DNA of 5,784 bases from Rhizobiaceae bacterium (GTDB lineage: Bacteria; Pseudomonadota; Alphaproteobacteria; Rhizobiales; Rhizobiaceae): the NCBI GenBank assembly GCA_028865845.1, contig JAGWJK010000335.1:1-5784 (forward strand). Direction: 5' to 3'. Positions within the stretch are counted from its first letter, which is position 1. Each line of letters opens with the position of its first letter. Both the position numbers and the translations under genes were made by a program. Shown in pieces: positions 1 to 4,762 of the stretch. Below the pieces are notes generated by a model that saw nothing but the letters and a program-made list of their open reading frames with translations, ran no database searches and was not told where the DNA came from.

Positions 1-177
1 CTTCAGCACATAGGAAGCGTCGCCAGTGTCGATCCGATAGTTGCGGTCCTGCTGGCTGCCCAGTTCCAGAAGCGGTCCGGTAAGTCCGTAATGCTCCTGC
101 AGGATCGCGGCTGCTTCCTCGGGCGTCACATCCGGTCGTGGCAGTTGCATACGGTTGACAAGCGCGGCATCGGTCAT
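1..177 (-). CDS. Phosphotransferase (APH-fold) family protein, N-terminal 59 residues; probably the rhizobial kinase/class III aminotransferase type (partial)
   Basis: Only the first 59 codons are present; the frame is open at the left edge of the window. The translation begins MTDAALVNRM and contains ELGSQQDRNYRID followed by TGDASYVLK. This matches the first beta-hairpin and nucleotide-binding region of aminoglycoside-phosphotransferase/hydroxylysine-kinase-like proteins, whose pattern is roughly 'D-(Q/R)-N-(F/Y)-x-(V/I)-(D) ... (Y/F)-V-L-K'. The last lysine (K59) would be the ATP-contacting lysine. In rhizobia, proteins with this kind of N-terminus are often very long fusions of an APH kinase domain with a class III PLP-dependent aminotransferase. 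That fusion is an inference here, since the rest of the gene lies outside. The ATG is preceded by a G-rich stretch (GGGGGTG) that sits very close to it as a Shine-Dalgarno. Family assignment is fairly sure; substrate unknown. Confidence 0.72.
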   Translation of the reverse strand, partial: MTDAALVNRMQLPRPDVTPEEAAAILQEHYGLTGPLLELGSQQDRNYRIDTGDASYVLK

Positions 178-388
178 GGCACCCCCAGGTAATTCACGGT
201 ATCGAGACTAGCGCATAAGGTCTTCTACAAAAATCGATTGAGAAGAAGATGACGGGCAGTTTCAAAGCGTTAGCGCTTCCTTTATTTCGTTTGCCGGATG
301 CGGGGCGCAATCGGGAATTCCGGCTCAAAGATATAAGATAGGTTTCCATTCGCGCGTGCATAGGGTGGGAGAGGTGCGAAGCGGAAAC
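178..388. other. Intergenic region upstream of the kinase-like gene
   Basis: This 211-nt gap should hold the promoter of the leftward kinase-like gene and the 3' end of the exported-protein transcript. I see no convincing -35/-10 pair. The one tidy secondary structure is a small perfect stem (AAGCG, loop TTAG, CGCTT) at 265-278. It has no U-run after it in the leftward direction, so it is a poor intrinsic terminator. No ORF with a ribosome-binding site was seen. Confidence 0.4.
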
Positions 389-946
389 TCATTCGACCTC
401 AATGGAATAGCTGCAGCCGGCTAATGTCTTGCCAGGATGCCTGAGGTCGGTCGAGACGTCGAGGGCAATGCGGGAATGAAGCACGGTGTCGGAATTCTGC
501 AGCTGTTCCTTGTGGGAAAAAATCTCTTTTTCGGCGAGAAACTTGTCCGACATATCCACCGCCGCCGTGACCTGAAGCTGGGTTGCGAGCGGATGCGGAT
601 TGGCCTCGTCGAAAACGGCGAGCGGGCCGGTTGAGGTAAAGGCGATCCGGTCGGTCGTCCGCCCGAAGACGTTGATGGGGGCTTCAAGCTTGAATTCGCG
701 CAACAGCAAATTGCTGGACGGCTGCTCGTACATGCCGAACAGCTTCATCGCCTTGGCGCTTTCCGGCCCGGTCAGCCACATCGAGAAGCCGGTATAGCTC
801 GGCACGTCATAGGTCGTGCATTCGATCAGCTTGGCGAGGTCGATCTTTGCCGGGTCTTCCTCATGCGTCGCAGCCGCTGCGGCCTGCGCCATCAGCATCA
901 GGACCAGCACCGATCGCGGCACTATTTTACGCAGAATCAGAGACAA
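389..946 (-). CDS. Small exported protein of unknown function (185 aa)
   Basis: I do not recognise this family. The protein starts with a short basic segment (R6, K7, R11), a hydrophobic core (VLVLMLMAQ) and an AAAAA stretch. This is a classical Sec signal peptide with likely cleavage after about A26, giving a mature protein of about 159 residues. The mature part has no membrane segment and exactly two cysteines (C43 and C178), near its two ends, so one disulfide joining the termini in the periplasm is plausible. It is rich in predicted beta-type stretches (such as INVFGRTTDRIAFTSTG). I chose the TTG at 944-946 because GGAGG lies 6 nt upstream of it. An in-frame TTG five codons earlier (961) overlaps that ribosome site and has none of its own. 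No lipobox is visible. It lies 148 nt downstream of purU on the same strand; a functional link to purU is not evident. Confidence 0.72.
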   Translation of the reverse strand: MSLILRKIVPRSVLVLMLMAQAAAAATHEEDPAKIDLAKLIECTTYDVPSYTGFSMWLTGPESAKAMKLFGMYEQPSSNLLLREFKLEAPINVFGRTTDRIAFTSTGPLAVFDEANPHPLATQLQVTAAVDMSDKFLAEKEIFSHKEQLQNSDTVLHSRIALDVSTDLRHPGKTLAGCSYSIEVE

Positions 947-949
947 TTT

Positions 950-957
950 CCCCCTCC
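950..957 (-). promoter_or_regulatory. Ribosome-binding site deciding a TTG start
   Basis: The minus strand reads GGAGGGGG, with the GGAGG core 6 nt from the TTG at 944-946. It is the strongest Shine-Dalgarno in the left half. It argues for this non-ATG start over the in-frame TTG at 961, which would place the site inside the coding region. Confidence 0.6.
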
Positions 958-982
958 GCAACTTGTCGGCGATTCGTCGTCG

Positions 983-998
983 ATCGCATTAAATCGCA
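983..998 (-). repeat. Direct repeat with 10-bp period upstream of the exported-protein gene
   Basis: The hexamer ATCGCA (plus strand) occurs at 983-988 and 993-998, separated by TTAA, so the two copies sit on the same face of the helix one turn apart. The pair lies 37-52 nt upstream of the TTG start of the leftward exported-protein gene and surrounds a TTTAAT that could serve as a poor -10 element. A regulator-binding site is possible but unproven; the repeat is short enough to be chance. Confidence 0.25.
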
Positions 999-1007
999 GT
1001 CTGGAGG

Positions 1008-1061
1008 GAAAAGGAAAGCGTTTGAGTCTTTGTCGTTAAAAGACCCTGCATTTTCCTTTTC
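1008..1061 (-). terminator. Nested inverted repeat downstream of purU, candidate terminator/3' structure
   Basis: An outer perfect 10-bp arm pair (GAAAAGGAAA at 1008-1017 and TTTCCTTTTC at 1052-1061) encloses an inner 6-bp pair (GTCTTT at 1026-1031 and AAAGAC at 1039-1044, 7-nt loop). It starts 34 nt beyond the purU stop. Read leftward, the inner hairpin is followed by the pyrimidine-rich CUUUCCUUUUCCC, which resembles an imperfect intrinsic terminator tail. The stems are A/U-rich and the tail is interrupted by C, so this is a weak terminator call. It could instead be an mRNA-stabilising 3' structure. Confidence 0.35.
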
Positions 1062-1094
1062 GTCCTGCTCGCAGCAAGCCAGCGTTTGCGCCGT

Positions 1095-1979
1095 TCAGCC
1101 CATGCGTTCCGAGGCGTAGCTTCCGGGGCTTGCCGGGAAGACGATCGTGCGATTGCCGTTGAGGAAGGTGCGGTAATGGATATGCGCATGGATGGCGCGC
1201 GCCAGCACCTGGCTTTCGACATCGCGGCCGATCGACACGTAATCTTCGGCCGATTGGGCGTGGGTGATGCGCGCCGTGTCCTGCTCGATGATCGGACCTT
1301 CATCGAGATCGGCCGTCACGTAGTGGGCCGTAGCGCCGATCAGCTTCACGCCGCGCTCATAGGCCTGCTTGTAGGGATTGGCGCCCTTGAAGCTCGGCAG
1401 GAAGGAATGGTGGATGTTGATGATCCGGCCCGACATCTTCCGGCACATGGCGTCCGAGAGCACCTGCATGTAGCGGGCAAGCACGATGAGTTCCGTGCCG
1501 GTCTGGTCGACGATGTCGAGGATCTGCGCCTCGGCCTGCGGCTTGTTTTCCTTCGTCACCTTGATGTGGTGGAAGGGGATGTCGTGGTTCACGACCACCT
1601 TTTGGTATTCGAAATGGTTGGAGACCACGCCGACGATGTCGATCGGCAGGGCGCCGATCTTCCAGCGGTAGAGCAAGTCGTTGAGGCAATGGCCGAAGCG
1701 CGACACCATGAGCAGCACCTTCATGCGCTTCTGGGCGTCGTAGATTTCTGCATCCATCTCGAATTTCGCGGCGATCGGCTTGAAGCCTTCGATGAGCTTG
1801 TCCTGTGCCACTCCCTCCTCGGAAATGAAGCTGACGCGCATGAAGAACTTGCCGGTGTCGAGGTCGTCGAACTGCGAGCTGTCGACGATGTTGCAGCCCT
1901 GGTCCGCCAGATAATTGGCAATCGCCGCGACGATGCCGCGCGTGGACTTGCAGGATACGGTTAGCACATAGCTCTTCAT
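1095..1979 (-). CDS. purU: Formyltetrahydrofolate deformylase
   Basis: PurU (EC 3.5.1.10) hydrolyses 10-formyl-tetrahydrofolate to formate and tetrahydrofolate in the cytoplasm. It balances the one-carbon folate pool and can supply formate for purine synthesis by PurT. At 294 residues it is close to the 280 of the E. coli enzyme. Residues 1-80 form an ACT regulatory domain (YVLTVSCKSTRGIVAAIANYL; DSSQFDDLDTGKFFMRV). In E. coli this region mediates control by methionine and glycine. Residues 86-280 form the formyltransferase-fold catalytic domain: the beta-strand VLLMVSRFGHCLNDLL, then NIHHSFLPSFKGA, then LIGATAHYVTADLDEGPIIEQD. The catalytic triad of the PurN/PurU superfamily is present as N188, H190 and D226. 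The ATG at 1977-1979 has GAGAG about 7 nt upstream. It lies 152 nt after the Wzy-like gene on the same strand, with a possible terminator between them, so it is probably transcribed separately. Recognition is secure. Confidence 0.95.
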   Translation of the reverse strand: MKSYVLTVSCKSTRGIVAAIANYLADQGCNIVDSSQFDDLDTGKFFMRVSFISEEGVAQDKLIEGFKPIAAKFEMDAEIYDAQKRMKVLLMVSRFGHCLNDLLYRWKIGALPIDIVGVVSNHFEYQKVVVNHDIPFHHIKVTKENKPQAEAQILDIVDQTGTELIVLARYMQVLSDAMCRKMSGRIINIHHSFLPSFKGANPYKQAYERGVKLIGATAHYVTADLDEGPIIEQDTARITHAQSAEDYVSIGRDVESQVLARAIHAHIHYRTFLNGNRTIVFPASPGSYASERMG

Positions 1980-2024
1980 GTCTGTTCTCTCTTCCGCCTC
2001 GGAGTACCGGCCTGCTTAAATCAA

Positions 2025-2054
2025 ATCGAAGGTGTGGGGAATACCGCCCTCCAC
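2025..2054 (-). terminator. Candidate terminator between the Wzy-like gene and purU
   Basis: Read leftward, GTGG-A-GG pairs with CCCCAC (6 bp with one bulged A, 8-nt loop; stem at 2034-2054). ACC and then the U-rich UUCGAUUUGAUUU follow. This is an imperfect but reasonable intrinsic terminator for the gene ending at 2132. The same stretch can fold differently: CCGC/GCGG at 2044-2047/2056-2059 inside ATCGAA/TTCGAT at 2025-2030/2060-2065. It might therefore also act as a structured leader of purU. It does not match a folate riboswitch that I can recognise. Confidence 0.35.
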
Positions 2055-2104
2055 TGCGGTTCGATCGTTACTTTAGGCAAGATATCAGGAAATTCCGTTC
2101 CCGT

Positions 2105-2123
2105 TGCGCCTTCCGGCGGCGCA
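2105..2123 (-). other. GC-rich stem-loop directly after the Wzy-like stop codon
   Basis: A perfect 6-bp stem (TGCGCC at 2105-2110, GGCGCA at 2118-2123) with a 7-nt loop lies 9 nt past the stop codon of the Wzy-like gene. No U-run follows in the leftward direction, so it is more likely a 3'-end protecting hairpin or chance in GC-rich DNA than an intrinsic terminator. Confidence 0.3.
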
Positions 2124-2131
2124 TCCCCGCC

Positions 2132-3367
2132 TTAGCTGCCGGCGGCCACGGCGAGAGTCTGGGGCTCTTTTGCCTGCGTGCCCTCGTTGAATTTGAGGAA
2201 GCCGACCAGAAGCCAGATCAGGCCGGCGGTCTTCATCGAGAAGATCGCGGTGGAGCCGATCATCAGGTTCAGGAACATAAAGAGGGAAAGGGCATGGCCG
2301 AGGCGGCGCTGATTGACGGTCTTCCCCGACGGATAGAGGGAAGCATAGAGCCAGAACAGGATCAGGCCGAAGATGGTGGCGCCGTAGATGATGTACACGT
2401 ACCCACTGTCGACGAAGACGCCGACCTGATCGACCTCGAGGCCGATGGCGCTCTGCAGGTCCATGCCGAGAAAAGCGCGCACGGTGCCATTGATGCGCCC
2501 GACGAAATTGTCGCCGGTAACGGTCGGTTCGAGCGCGTGAATGACGAAGCCGGCGATGATGATCACCGGCATGGTCAAGAGATCGAGCGCTTTCGGAAGC
2601 CAGGGATAGATAAAATAGCCGGCAATGCAGATGAGGCTGAAGATCAGCATCGTGCGCGTGTCGTTCGTCAGCAGGATCAGCACGACCGTCGACAGGAACA
2701 GCAGTCGGTCGAGCAGCCGCAACCGGTTGGAGAAGCTGATCAGGTAAAGGACCATCACGCCACAGAAATTCGCAAGCGACACCTGCTCCAGGAAGATCGA
2801 GGACGAGCGATGGTCTATCAGGCCAAAGGAAAAACGCCCCTCGAAGCCGAGTGCGCCGCGAAACAGGCCGAGATCACTGTAGGTCGCCGGCGGCACGCCG
2901 CGCGTGTTCTGGAAATACTCGGCCGGATGAAACAGCGCGACATATTCCTTCACCGACACGATTTCTATGATCAACACTATCAGCACCACCAAACAGGAGA
3001 TCCTGAAGGCAAGCTTGACCGTGCGCTCGTTGCTGAGCCGCCCCATGATGGAAAATACGAAGATGATCATCACGTTGCGCAAATGGTCGATATAGGGCTG
3101 CTTGTTGATGGCGATGACGAAGACCGTCAGTGCGACAGTCAGAAGCAGGTAGAGGAGGGGCCCTATATCCTCCTCATATATCCCCTTCGTCAGAAGATAG
3201 GCGAAGCTCGCCACCTGCAGCAGCACTTCGCTGATCACGACCGAGCTCGGCGTCAGCGGCATGATATTGTGATTTATGAAGGCGAGGATGCAGTTATAGA
3301 GGACCGCGAGCAGCGAGATGGCGAGAATCGTATAATTTATCGGCTGCTTTTCGGTTGGACTTTGCAT
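2132..3367 (-). CDS. Wzy/O-antigen-ligase-like polysaccharide polymerase, multi-pass inner-membrane protein (411 aa)
   Basis: The protein is strongly hydrophobic, with about 11-12 membrane segments (roughly residues 12-32, 41-60, 68-87, 97-110, 117-138, 195-214, 219-235, 239-255, 263-280, 320-342, 356-375, 378-392). Two larger loops, at about 139-194 and 281-318, are probably periplasmic. The first carries several arginines (R170, R178, R187) in FRGALGFEGRFS and IDHRSSS. LLTNDTRTML at 232-241 recalls the 'LLTgSRga' segment of the Wzy_C/WaaL/O-antigen-ligase family. Such proteins join lipid-linked repeat units into polymer, or transfer polymer to an acceptor, on the periplasmic face; which one applies here cannot be told. 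I chose the ATG at 3365-3367. A longer frame from a TTG at 3428-3430 adds 21 polar residues but has no ribosome site. The gene starts 83 nt after the cellulase stop on the same strand, so the two are probably co-transcribed. Family call is good, exact role inferred. Confidence 0.78.
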   Translation of the reverse strand: MQSPTEKQPINYTILAISLLAVLYNCILAFINHNIMPLTPSSVVISEVLLQVASFAYLLTKGIYEEDIGPLLYLLLTVALTVFVIAINKQPYIDHLRNVMIIFVFSIMGRLSNERTVKLAFRISCLVVLIVLIIEIVSVKEYVALFHPAEYFQNTRGVPPATYSDLGLFRGALGFEGRFSFGLIDHRSSSIFLEQVSLANFCGVMVLYLISFSNRLRLLDRLLFLSTVVLILLTNDTRTMLIFSLICIAGYFIYPWLPKALDLLTMPVIIIAGFVIHALEPTVTGDNFVGRINGTVRAFLGMDLQSAIGLEVDQVGVFVDSGYVYIIYGATIFGLILFWLYASLYPSGKTVNQRRLGHALSLFMFLNLMIGSTAIFSMKTAGLIWLLVGFLKFNEGTQAKEPQTLAVAAGS

Positions 3368-3450
3368 GAAGTATCCGAGGTCGTTGCGTCTCTCGCGGGC
3401 GCAACATACCAGCCGGGTGATTCGCGGCAAATAGCAGGGTCAGTCACCCG

Positions 3451-4530
3451 TCACTTCGCCGCTTTCACCAGCACGCATGATGGCGCGGCTGACGATTTCT
3501 TGTTCAAGCCGTCGTCCAATACCTTCATCTGCGGCCGATCCTTGCCGTTGTGTGGCTGCACGTTCAGGGGCTCGTTGGGCGACCACCAGTCGCCGGCGGT
3601 CCAGTAGGTCCAGCCGAGCCAGACATCGCTGTTCTGGTTCATAGTGTCGAGCACCTGTTTCAGGCCATCTAGGCAGTCATTCGTGCCGGCGACGCCGAAT
3701 TCGCCGAGGAAGCCGCGTTTGCCATTGGTGCGCAGCCAGTCGCTGACGTCGCTCAAACCTTTCTTGGCGCCGTCGATGCCGTCGCAGACGGGATGGGTGC
3801 CGGAGCTGTCGGCATCGAGATACTGGTGGAATTCGAAGGCATAGAAATCCAGCGGGTCCTTGATGCCGAGCATCACCGTGCTGTTTGCCCCACCGCCGAG
3901 CACATCCGCATCCCAGCTGTGTGCGCCTGTCCAATTCGTGCCCGGCACGAGAATGAGGTTTCGGGCGCCGACGGCGCGAATGCTGCGGATCGCGGTATTG
4001 GCCGCTTCGAGCCATTCCGGCGCCTTGATATCGTGCGGCTCGTTCATCAGGCCGAAGGAGACGCCTTTCTGATTGGCGAATTCGACTGCAAGACGCGCCC
4101 AGAAATCGCCAAAGGCGAGATCGGTTGCCGGCTGTTGCGTGAGCTGGCCCTTGTCGTAATAGCCGAAATTGTGTGGATCGAGGACGACGGCCATGCCGTG
4201 CTTCTGGATGAGCGCTACGGCGTCCTTCAGCCTCTGCAGCTCATCGCCGTCGAGCGATTGTCCCAGCACCGGCTGCAGCCGCTCCCAACGGAAGGGGAGG
4301 CGCACGACGTTCATGCCCTTGTCGGCGAAATAGCGCACCGTGGCTTCGGACGGATAGGTATAGCCGGTATTGGGCGCGCTGCTCCGGTCGCCGAATTCCG
4401 CCCCTGAAATATTGACGCCGCGATAACAGATCTGTGATGCGGCAAAGCCGGCATCGGCTTGCGTGATCGAGGCGATCAGAACCGTTGCGGCAAGCGATCG
4501 GCGCAGCAGTTTCGTCATGATTGCGGTCAT
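3451..4530 (-). CDS. Secreted endo-beta-1,4-glucanase (cellulase), glycoside hydrolase family 5, subfamily 5-like
   Basis: This 359-residue protein has an N-terminal Sec signal peptide (LLRRSLAATVLIASITQADAG, cleavage about residues 27-31), then one GH5 TIM-barrel domain. Visible GH5 landmarks in order: YRGVNISGAEFG (36-47), VVRLPFRWERLQP with conserved R77, LDPHNFGYY with H120-N121, FGLMNEPHD with acid/base E164, FEFHQYLDADSSGTH with H235 and Y237, GFLGEFGV with nucleophile E277, and WLGWTYWTAGDWW near the C-terminus. MNEPHD, YLDxDxSGTH and NQNSDVWLG closely resemble fungal GH5_5 endoglucanases such as Trichoderma reesei Cel5A. Four cysteines (C35, C249, C286, C352) suit an exported disulfide-bonded protein; C249/C286 correspond to a cysteine pair in that group. 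There is no carbohydrate-binding module. The ATG at 4528-4530 has GGAG 6 nt upstream, which favours it over the ATG four codons later. By analogy with BcsZ or ExoK, it may trim a self-made glucan, but plant cellulose is also a possible substrate. Confidence 0.92.
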   Translation of the reverse strand: MTAIMTKLLRRSLAATVLIASITQADAGFAASQICYRGVNISGAEFGDRSSAPNTGYTYPSEATVRYFADKGMNVVRLPFRWERLQPVLGQSLDGDELQRLKDAVALIQKHGMAVVLDPHNFGYYDKGQLTQQPATDLAFGDFWARLAVEFANQKGVSFGLMNEPHDIKAPEWLEAANTAIRSIRAVGARNLILVPGTNWTGAHSWDADVLGGGANSTVMLGIKDPLDFYAFEFHQYLDADSSGTHPVCDGIDGAKKGLSDVSDWLRTNGKRGFLGEFGVAGTNDCLDGLKQVLDTMNQNSDVWLGWTYWTAGDWWSPNEPLNVQPHNGKDRPQMKVLDDGLNKKSSAAPSCVLVKAAK

Positions 4531-4649
4531 TCCAAACTCCGACTTTTTCTCGTCGCCAATGGCATGGTGTCATAGGGGTGGTCGGGTTGAATATTGATGA
4601 AGAGGAGCTTCCCTCCGTTGCCTTGCCAGCCGCGCCATGACACTTCCTG

Positions 4650-4668
4650 GGAACGTCCTTAATGTTCC
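4650..4668. promoter_or_regulatory. 19-bp dyad, candidate operator
   Basis: GGAACGTCCTTAATGTTCC is an inverted repeat with 7-nt arms (one mismatch, G against T) around CCTTA. It lies about 95 nt before the co-polymerase start, and its centre covers the candidate -35 hexamer at 4658-4663. Size and symmetry suit a dimeric helix-turn-helix repressor or activator. I do not recognise the motif as that of a named regulator. Confidence 0.35.
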
Positions 4669-4686
4669 GTTAGCCAAACATTTCTA
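4658..4686 (+). promoter_or_regulatory. Weak candidate promoter for the co-polymerase gene
   Basis: CTTAAT at 4658-4663 and TTTCTA at 4681-4686, 17 bp apart, are a partial match to the alphaproteobacterial housekeeping pattern (CTTGAC, 17-18 bp, CTATAT). Transcription would start near 4693, which leaves a leader of about 70 nt containing the alternative stems described next. The match is poor enough that another site or an alternative sigma factor is equally possible. Confidence 0.25.
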
Positions 4687-4700
4687 AAGTCGCGCGTGAG

Positions 4701-4747
4701 GCCGGAAAGTGCGAGCCGGCAGCCACCCTGCCGGACGTTCAGGCAGG
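4701..4747 (+). promoter_or_regulatory. Co-polymerase leader with mutually exclusive stem-loops
   Basis: Four segments can pair in three exclusive ways. Segment 1 (GCCGG, 4701-4705) pairs with segment 2 (CCGGC, 4716-4720). Segment 2 (CCGGCAG, 4716-4722) pairs with segment 3 (CTGCCGG, 4728-4734), a perfect 7-bp stem with a 5-nt loop. Segment 3 (CCTGCC, 4727-4732) pairs with segment 4 (GGCAGG, 4742-4747). The last stem ends a few nt before the weak Shine-Dalgarno GCGGAA at 4751-4756. No U-run follows, so control of translation is more plausible than termination. It is also possible that this is just GC-rich sequence; function is inferred. Confidence 0.35.
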
Positions 4748-4762
4748 CCCGCGGAATGTGAC

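Larger units (their letters stand above)
4531..4762. other. Divergent promoter region between the cellulase and co-polymerase genes
   Basis: This 232-nt gap must drive the leftward cellulase/Wzy-like pair and the rightward co-polymerase gene. On the right side I can place a weak promoter, an overlapping dyad and a structured leader (listed separately). On the left side the cellulase ribosome site (GGAG, 4537-4540 on the minus strand) is clear, but no convincing -35/-10 pair could be placed. Sharing of one intergenic region suggests co-regulation of the two arms. Confidence 0.6.

Noticed and set aside
265..278. Small hairpin AAGCG-TTAG-CGCTT as terminator of the exported-protein gene
   Set aside because: Only 5 bp, more than 100 nt past the stop codon, and with no U-run in the leftward direction.
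1086..1964. 292-codon open frame on the plus strand across purU
   Set aside because: It is the antisense shadow of purU, whose reading frame shows all the catalytic motifs; no motif is seen in the shadow.
1980..2131. Known folate (THF) riboswitch upstream of purU
   Set aside because: Structured segments exist, but I could not match them to the conserved cores of THF or THF-II riboswitches by eye.
2294..3607. 437-codon open frame on the plus strand, antisense to the Wzy-like gene
   Set aside because: Its composition (very rich in D, E, H, Q and R) is what the complement of a hydrophobic membrane-protein gene gives. It has no domain resemblance, overlaps two well supported genes and is a shadow frame.
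3793..4407. 204-codon plus-strand frame within the cellulase gene
   Set aside because: Antisense shadow of a gene with clear GH5 active-site motifs.
4567..4643. GTGTCAT (4567-4573) and ATGACAC (4637-4643) inverted pair in the divergent region
   Set aside because: Seven-base arms 63 nt apart without further symmetry are expected by chance; no promoter element was placed between them.
4756..4761. ATG-TGA start-stop pair just before the co-polymerase ATG
   Set aside because: A minimal upstream ORF of this kind would share the weak ribosome site, but a 6-nt match is easily chance and nothing else supports a role.
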